The notes below the pieces were generated by a model that ran no database searches, was not told where the DNA came from, and saw only the letters and a program-made list of their open reading frames with translations. Of a DNA stretch of 64,000 bases, positions 59,164 to 64,000 are shown piece by piece. Made by a program: the position numbers and the translations under genes. The number at the start of each line of letters is the position of its first letter. Position 1 is the first letter of the stretch. This DNA comes from an uncultured Neomegalonema sp. (lineage in GTDB: Bacteria; Pseudomonadota; Alphaproteobacteria; Rhodobacterales; Rhodobacteraceae): positions 18,012-82,011 of the forward strand of contig CALDSD010000045.1 in NCBI GenBank assembly GCA_937911325.1, read 5' to 3'.

Positions 59164-61586
59164 CAGAATCTCATCTTCTCGCCTTTGGGATCATAGGGGC
59201 TCGCTGCGACGACCTTGGCGCCGCGCTCTTTGCCGACGACGTAGACGCTCAACTCGGTTCCCGGCTCAGCATGCTCCGGATCGACCAAGGCCATCGCCAG
59301 CGACTTGCCCACCGTATGGCCGTATCCGCCGGACGTGACAAAACCGACGCGCGATCCGTTGTGGACCGGCTCATAGCCGCTGGCGTCGGAGTCGCCGTCG
59401 GCGATCTCCAATGTGACGAGGCGGTGTGAGGCGGTGTTGCTGTCCCGCTCCTTCATCGCCGCATCGCGGCCGACGAACGCGCCCTTGTCCCACGCCACCC
59501 AGCGATCCATGCCGGTCATCGCTGGCGTGCGGTCCTGCATGAACTCCGCGTTCCAGATGCCGAAACTCTTCTCCAGACGCAGCGAGTTGAGCGCGTAGAA
59601 CCCGATCTCCTTGACGCCGAATTCTGCGCCGGCCTCCAACAGCATTTCACGCAACGTGATGTGCTCCGCCGCCGAGACATTGATCTCGTATCCAAGTTCT
59701 CCGCACACGCTCAGGCGAGCGACCTTGGCGCGGATCAAGCCGAGATCGAGGGTTCGGCAGCCCATGAACGGCAGCGCTTGATGACTGACGTCTTCATGCG
59801 TGAGCGTCTCGAGAACCTTGCGCGCGTTCGGTCCCGACAACGAGAACCCGACATTGGCGTCCGAAACATCGCGCACGGCGACGTCGGCGACGCCCTGGTC
59901 CTCGATCCGGTCGTTGAACCAACGCATGTGCCATTGGCGCAGATAGTACGAGCCCATGATCCACCACGAGCCGTCGCCCCAGTTGAACACGGTCAAGTCG
60001 CCTTTCAGACGGCCCTCGGGCGAGAGCATCGGCGCGAGCTTCGCTCGACCCGGCTTTGGCAGTTTCGACGCCATCACCTTGTCGAGCCAGGCCTCGGCGC
60101 CGGCGCCGGTCACCTCGAAACGCGAGAAGCCCGAAATGTCCAGAAGGCCCACCGCCTCACGGACGGCCTTGCATTCGGCGGCGACATGCTCGAACGCGTT
60201 CGACCGTTTGAGGGTCGGGTTTTCCTCAAAACCCGGAGGCCCGAACATCAGCGGGGTCTCAAGGCCCCAGCTGACGCCCCATTTGCAGCCGGCCGCCGTC
60301 ATGGCGTCATAGGCCGGCGCTTTCTTCAACGGGCGCCCGGCCGGCAGTTGCTCGTTCGGATAGGTCATGACGAACCGGCGAGAGTAGAACTGCCCGGTGG
60401 TCTGTTTGATGTACTCGCGGTTCGAGGCGAATTCGCCGTAGCGGGCGATGTCCATCGACCAGGCGTCGGCCTCGGGCTCCCCGTGGATCATCCACTCCGC
60501 CAGCGTCTTGCCGACGCCGCCGCCCTGAAGGAAGCCGGCCATGACCCCGCACGCGAGCCAGTAGTTTCGCTTGCCCGGCACCGGTCCGACGAGCGGGTTG
60601 CCGTCCGGCGAGAACGTGAAGGCGCCGTTCACCCAGTTCTTGATGCCGACGTCGTTCAGACAGGGATAGCGGTTGAAGGCGAGCTCCAGCTCGGTGGCGA
60701 TGCGCTCGGGTTCTTCCTGAAGCAACTCGATGCCGTAGTTCCACGGCGCGCCGTCCATCATCCAGTGCTTGTGGTCAATCTCGTAGATGCCGATCAGGAT
60801 GCCCTTCTGATCCTGCCGCATATAGGTGAAGCCTTCGAGGTCGACCGTCATCGGCACTTCGAAGTCGAGCGCCGCCACTTCCGGGATTGTCTCCGTGACG
60901 AAGTAGTGGTGCGCAAGCGGGGAGACCGGCAGGTCTAGCCCGACCATGCGGCCGACCTGCTTGGCCCAAAGCCCGCCGGCGTTGACCACGTGCTCAGCGT
61001 GCACGGTGCCTTTCTCGGTGACGACGTCCCAGCTGCCGTCGGGGCGCTGGTTCAACTCTTCAACCTTGTTGTGCTCGATCACGTCCGCGCCGCGCATTCT
61101 CGCAGCCCGCGCATAGGCCTGCACGGTCCCGGTGGTGTCGATATAGCCTTCACGGTCCGCCCAGAGACCGCCGATCACATTGTCGAGCGACATGATCGGG
61201 CATTTCTCTTTGATCTCCTCGGGCGTCATCAGATAGCAGTCTTCGATGCCGATCGTCTGGAAGATCCGATAAGCCGACTGCAGCCACTCCCAACGGTTCG
61301 GATCACAGGCGAAGGTGATCCCGCCCGTCATATGCAGGCCGATGTCCTGACCGCTCTCTTCCTGGATCTCCGAAAGCAGATCGATGGTGTAGGCTTGAAG
61401 CGCCGCCATGTTCGGATCGGCGTTCAGCGCATGGACGCCGCCGGCGGCGTGCCAGCTCGATCCCGCCGTCAAAACCGAGCGCTCCATCAGCGCCACATCC
61501 GTCCATCCGAACTTCGCCAAGTGATAGAGAACCGAGGCGCCGACGACGCCGCCTCCAACGACTACGACCCGATACTGCGACTTCAT
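59163..61586 (-). CDS. FAD-dependent dehydrogenase with GcvT domain (dimethylglycine/sarcosine dehydrogenase family), copy 2
   Basis: 807 aa. VVVVGGGVVGASVLYHLAKF at about 6-25 and GSSWHAAGG with the covalent-FAD His, then the oxidase domain and a GcvT domain (FEHVAAECKAVREAVGLLDI, LSGPNARKVLETL, NSLRLEKSFGIWNAEF). Start 61586 has GGAGG; upstream extension is non-family. First gene of the run that continues with mttB copy 2 (1-bp overlap), the SOX-like flavoprotein and dddP. Divergent from the TetR gene with an operator-like repeat in between. Confidence 0.9.
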   Translation of the reverse strand: MKSQYRVVVVGGGVVGASVLYHLAKFGWTDVALMERSVLTAGSSWHAAGGVHALNADPNMAALQAYTIDLLSEIQEESGQDIGLHMTGGITFACDPNRWEWLQSAYRIFQTIGIEDCYLMTPEEIKEKCPIMSLDNVIGGLWADREGYIDTTGTVQAYARAARMRGADVIEHNKVEELNQRPDGSWDVVTEKGTVHAEHVVNAGGLWAKQVGRMVGLDLPVSPLAHHYFVTETIPEVAALDFEVPMTVDLEGFTYMRQDQKGILIGIYEIDHKHWMMDGAPWNYGIELLQEEPERIATELELAFNRYPCLNDVGIKNWVNGAFTFSPDGNPLVGPVPGKRNYWLACGVMAGFLQGGGVGKTLAEWMIHGEPEADAWSMDIARYGEFASNREYIKQTTGQFYSRRFVMTYPNEQLPAGRPLKKAPAYDAMTAAGCKWGVSWGLETPLMFGPPGFEENPTLKRSNAFEHVAAECKAVREAVGLLDISGFSRFEVTGAGAEAWLDKVMASKLPKPGRAKLAPMLSPEGRLKGDLTVFNWGDGSWWIMGSYYLRQWHMRWFNDRIEDQGVADVAVRDVSDANVGFSLSGPNARKVLETLTHEDVSHQALPFMGCRTLDLGLIRAKVARLSVCGELGYEINVSAAEHITLREMLLEAGAEFGVKEIGFYALNSLRLEKSFGIWNAEFMQDRTPAMTGMDRWVAWDKGAFVGRDAAMKERDSNTASHRLVTLEIADGDSDASGYEPVHNGSRVGFVTSGGYGHTVGKSLAMALVDPEHAEPGTELSVYVVGKERGAKVVAASPYDPKGEKMRF

Positions 61587-61635
61587 CCCGTCCTCCGCGC
61601 GCGTTTCGCCCGGCTGCCCTCGTGTTTCGATTTTT

Positions 61636-61653
61636 CTGGACAGCATTGTACAG
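61636..61653. promoter_or_regulatory. Inverted repeat upstream of the betaine-type operon and TetR gene
   Basis: CTGGACA (61636-61642), 4-nt spacer GCAT, TGTACAG (61647-61653), 6 of 7 positions symmetric. Centred about 58 bp before the fused dehydrogenase ATG and 65 bp from the TetR ATG. Matches the core of the site at 51703-51724. Confidence 0.7.
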
Positions 61654-61709
61654 ATAACGAAGACAAGACTGATCACTCGGAGCGTGGCAAGCGAAAAAGC
61701 GGCTTTGCG

Positions 61710-62354
61710 ATGTCGGAAATGGACCAAGACAGCCAAAACAGCGGCACGCATATCAAGGCGACGCGAGAAGACTGGCTGAATGCAGCGCTCGACACCCTGA
61801 TCTCGGACGGCGTCGAGCAGGTGAAGGTGCTCACGCTATCGACCAAGCTCGAAGTCTCGCGATCGAGCTTTTACTGGTACTTCAAGAGCCGTGAGGATCT
61901 GCTCGACGCCTTGCTGACGGTTTGGCGCGCGCAGAACACCCGGGCCATCGTCGAGAAAAGCCAGTCCCCCGCCGATACGATCACGCAGGCGGTGATCGAT
62001 CTGGGCGAATGCTGGTTCGACAAGACGCTTTTCGACCCGAGGCTTGATTTCGCAATCCGCGAATGGGCGCGCCGTTCGGGCCGCGTCCGGCGCATTCTGG
62101 ACCGCGAGGACGACGCGCGTATCGGAGCGATGCGCGACATGTTCTTGCGCTACGGTTTCGAAGCCACCGACGCTCTGGTCCGCGCAAGGGTGATGTACTT
62201 CACGCAGATCGGCTATTACGCCCTGGAGCTCGACGAGAGCGATCAGGAGCGGGTCGCCCTGATGGAGCCTTACCTGCAGGCGTTCACTGGTCTGGAACCA
62301 AGCGCGGCAGACAGGCGGCGCATCAAAGACCTGCTGCGCGTTCGGACGGACTAG
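61710..62354 (+). CDS. TetR/AcrR family regulator of the betaine-type operon
   Basis: 214 aa. The helix-turn-helix is [29 protein letters not shown] (about residues 40-65, quoted in part as [14 protein letters not shown]), followed by a helical ligand domain with '[21 protein letters not shown]'. Divergent from the dehydrogenase-mttB operon; its presumed operator lies between. The ATG at 61710 is chosen because the coding-like frame begins there. Start could be 9 bases further in. The stop overlaps the convergent msrB stop by 4 bp. Confidence 0.88.
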   Translation: MSEMDQDSQNSGTHIKATREDWLNAALDTLISDGVEQVKVLTLSTKLEVSRSSFYWYFKSREDLLDALLTVWRAQNTRAIVEKSQSPADTITQAVIDLGECWFDKTLFDPRLDFAIREWARRSGRVRRILDREDDARIGAMRDMFLRYGFEATDALVRARVMYFTQIGYYALELDESDQERVALMEPYLQAFTGLEPSAADRRRIKDLLRVRTD

Positions 62355-62803
62355 GCGTCCGCAAAGACGTCGGCGAATTCGCCGTAGCCTTCCGCCTCAA
62401 GATCCGCCGCCGGGATGAACCGCAGCGACGCTGAATTGATGCAGTACCGCATGCCGCCCTGATCCGGCGGGCCGTCGGGGAATACATGGCCCAGATGGCT
62501 GTCGCCGTGTTTCGAGCGAACCTCGGTGCGGGTCATCCAGAAACTGCGGTCGGTCTTTTCCACGATGTTGTCAGCGACGACCGGCCGGACGAAGCTGGGC
62601 CACCCGGTTCCCGAGTCGAACTTGTCCGTCGACAGGAACAACGGTTCGCCACTGACGATATCGACGTAGCGCCCGGGCTCTTTTGCATCCCAATAGGCGT
62701 TTCGAAACGCCGGCTCGGTGCCGTCTCGCTGGGTGATCCTGCGTTGCTCTGGCGTCAGCGCCGCAATCGCCTCTTCTGAACGCGTGTACGTCTTTTCAAC
62801 CAT
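62351..62803 (-). CDS. msrB: Peptide-methionine (R)-S-oxide reductase
   Basis: 150 aa. Catalytic Cys in [13 protein letters not shown], with the family's [10 protein letters not shown] and [14 protein letters not shown]. The two zinc CxxC pairs seen in many MsrB proteins are absent ([10 protein letters not shown] instead), and the resolving Cys in 'GCGWPS' is Thr here. This is a recognised zinc-free MsrB form. Repairs oxidised methionine. Confidence 0.93.
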   Translation of the reverse strand: MVEKTYTRSEEAIAALTPEQRRITQRDGTEPAFRNAYWDAKEPGRYVDIVSGEPLFLSTDKFDSGTGWPSFVRPVVADNIVEKTDRSFWMTRTEVRSKHGDSHLGHVFPDGPPDQGGMRYCINSASLRFIPAADLEAEGYGEFADVFADA

Positions 62804-63210
62804 GTCTCAACTTTCGTCCGAACACCTCTGCCGGAAGAATTAGACCGCCTGCGTGAGATTGCACGACCGCGCGCGATCACACCTTCGATGGGAGCTGCGG
62901 TTGGCGGGACTGCGTGGCGCACGATAATTGCGACGCCGCAGATCGCCGCGCAACAAGCGAACTCATCAGAATCCAAGCGGTTATTTTCTTGCGAGAGATC
63001 TGACGCTCGATCGCAGTTCTTACTTTAACCTTCTGAAACCTATGGATTTTTTTGACATATCTCAGAGAATTTCGTTCATGAGACCTGCTAGTCATAGATT
63101 GCTCAAACGTATTGCTTTGAAACCTATTCGCCCGCCAAAGTAAGACGTAACGCGCATTTGCGCGCCGCGCGGAACACACCCGACGGTCACCCAGCTGAGG
63201 AGACGCAGCC
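62804..63210. other. Gene-free, partly AT-rich aceE leader region
   Basis: 407 bp without a convincing gene. The stretch 63010-63145 is distinctly AT-rich against its GC-rich surroundings. It contains a TTGACA (63052-63057), a direct repeat GAAACCTAT (63035-63043 and 63119-63127), and widely spaced complementary ends CTTACTTT (63019-63026) and AAAGTAAG (63137-63144). No clear -10 element or terminator. It probably carries the aceE promoter and control sites; a small ORF from 63042 is not convincing. Confidence 0.55.
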
Positions 63211-64000
63211 GTGAAAGACTTTCAAGGACAAGACCCTGATCCGAATGAAGTGAAGGAATGGGTCGAAGCCATCGGCTCGGTGATCGCCTTTGAGGGCGCC
63301 GAACGGGCCGATGAACTGCTCGCAGCGACTGTCGAGGCCGCGCGGAGGTCCGGAGCGCATCTGCCCTTCGCGGCGAACACCGCTTACATCAACACGATTG
63401 CTCCGGACGAGCAGCCCGCCTTTCCAGGCGATCCGGCGATCGAGCACCGCATCCGCTCGGCCATCCGTTGGAACGCGGCGATGGTGGTGCTGCGGGCGAA
63501 CAAGGACAGTTCGGAGCTGGGCGGTCATATCGCCAGCTTCCAGTCGGCCGCTACGCTCTACGACGTCGGCTTCATGCACTTCTGGCGCGGGGCCGATCAC
63601 CCGAGCGGCGGCGACCTGATCTACATCCAGGGCCACTCCTCGCCCGGGATCTACGGACGCGCGCTGATCGAAGGTCGTCTCAGCGCCGAGCGCCTCGACA
63701 ATTTCCGCCAGGAAGTCGACGGACAGGGCGTCTCCTCCTATCCGCATCCATGGCTGATGCCGGATTTCTGGCAGTTTCCGACTGTCTCGATGGGCCTTGG
63801 GCCGCTCATGGCGATCTACCAGGCGCGGTTCCTGAAGTATCTGGAAGGCCGAGGCTTCGCGCAGCCGGCCGACAAAGTCGAAGACCAGCGAAAAGTCTGG
63901 GCCTTAATGGGCGCCGGCGAAATGGACGCGCCCGAGAGCCTGGGCTCGATTTCGCTGGCCGGCCGCGAAAAGCTCGACAACCTCGTCTTCGTCATCAACT
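63211..64000 (+). CDS. aceE: Pyruvate dehydrogenase E1 component, homodimeric type (3' end cut by window)
   Basis: 263 codons before the window ends; the frame is still open. A GTG start follows TGAGGAG by 8 bases. Recognisable AceE stretches are LPFAANTAYINTI, GGHIASFQSAATLYDVGF, YIQGHSSPGIYGRA and FWQFPTVSMGLGPLMAIYQA. It decarboxylates pyruvate with thiamine diphosphate in the pyruvate dehydrogenase complex. The homodimeric type is used here rather than the alpha/beta E1 common in many alphaproteobacteria; the rest of the complex would lie to the right. Confidence 0.93.
   Translation, partial: MKDFQGQDPDPNEVKEWVEAIGSVIAFEGAERADELLAATVEAARRSGAHLPFAANTAYINTIAPDEQPAFPGDPAIEHRIRSAIRWNAAMVVLRANKDSSELGGHIASFQSAATLYDVGFMHFWRGADHPSGGDLIYIQGHSSPGIYGRALIEGRLSAERLDNFRQEVDGQGVSSYPHPWLMPDFWQFPTVSMGLGPLMAIYQARFLKYLEGRGFAQPADKVEDQRKVWALMGAGEMDAPESLGSISLAGREKLDNLVFVIN

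Noticed and set aside
63042..63143. Small protein of about 33 aa starting at ATG 63042
   Set aside because: No ribosome site, no recognisable sequence, and atypical composition; more likely regulatory DNA.

Overview
The window is a GC-rich, densely coded chromosomal segment that reads as an alphaproteobacterium, probably a marine or host-associated one in the Rhodobacterales/Hyphomicrobiales range. The grounds are a soxBDA(G) sarcosine oxidase operon, MttB-family methyltransferases paired with GcvT-fused flavoproteins, a TRAP-type malonate operon, a DddP-type DMSP lyase candidate and a homodimeric-type aceE. No rRNA, tRNA, CRISPR array, phage or transposase was seen. Genes are cut at both ends: an aminotransferase at the left edge and aceE at the right edge.

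Layout. 1-5.2 kb: class V aminotransferase (5' cut), MDR oxidoreductase, two small membrane proteins, a PNPOx-fold protein, and a TetR repressor with a triple operator facing a DUF1772 membrane protein. 5.4-11.7 kb: soxB-soxD-soxA, in which soxA carries a C-terminal soxG domain, followed by glutaminase. 12-14.4 kb: agmatinase plus a gamma-glutamylpolyamine-synthetase-like protein. 14.5-29.7 kb: mostly housekeeping and accessory enzymes (PfkB kinase, pgi, SDR, methyltransferase, rhomboid, PilZ, fluoroacetate-dehalogenase-like hydrolase, PhyH dioxygenase, CobK-like reductase, polyamine-type aminotransferase, copper chaperone, PuuB-like oxidase, hydrolases). 29.8-34 kb: an 898-aa polytopic protein with a degenerate P-loop, a second rhomboid, and pyroglutamyl peptidase. 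34-40.7 kb: malonate operon (TRAP P, Q, M, then malonyl-CoA decarboxylase and synthetase) with a divergent GntR regulator. 40.8-43 kb: pirin and two adjacent broken genes, a frameshifted hupE and a gene with an in-frame amber codon. 43-45.5 kb: a five-gene membrane redox operon (ferric-reductase-like/Rieske). 45.6-62.4 kb: a quaternary-amine/sulfonium catabolic region with two MttB proteins, two FAD/GcvT dehydrogenases, two further amine-oxidase flavoproteins, a DddP-like protein and a TetR regulator. 62.4-64 kb: msrB and aceE.

How it fits together (inference from families). Betaine-type osmolytes would be demethylated by the MttB proteins. The GcvT-fused flavoproteins would take dimethylglycine-like products to sarcosine-like products, passing one-carbon units to folate. 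SoxBDA(G) would finish sarcosine to glycine. The DddP-like enzyme would add DMSP cleavage. Similar inverted repeats (TGGACA-N4-TGTmCA) lie at matching distances upstream of both mttB-containing transcription units, one of them beside the divergent TetR gene, suggesting one regulon. Agmatinase, PuuA-like, PuuB-like and SpuC-like genes scattered over 16 kb suggest a second, polyamine, nitrogen route.
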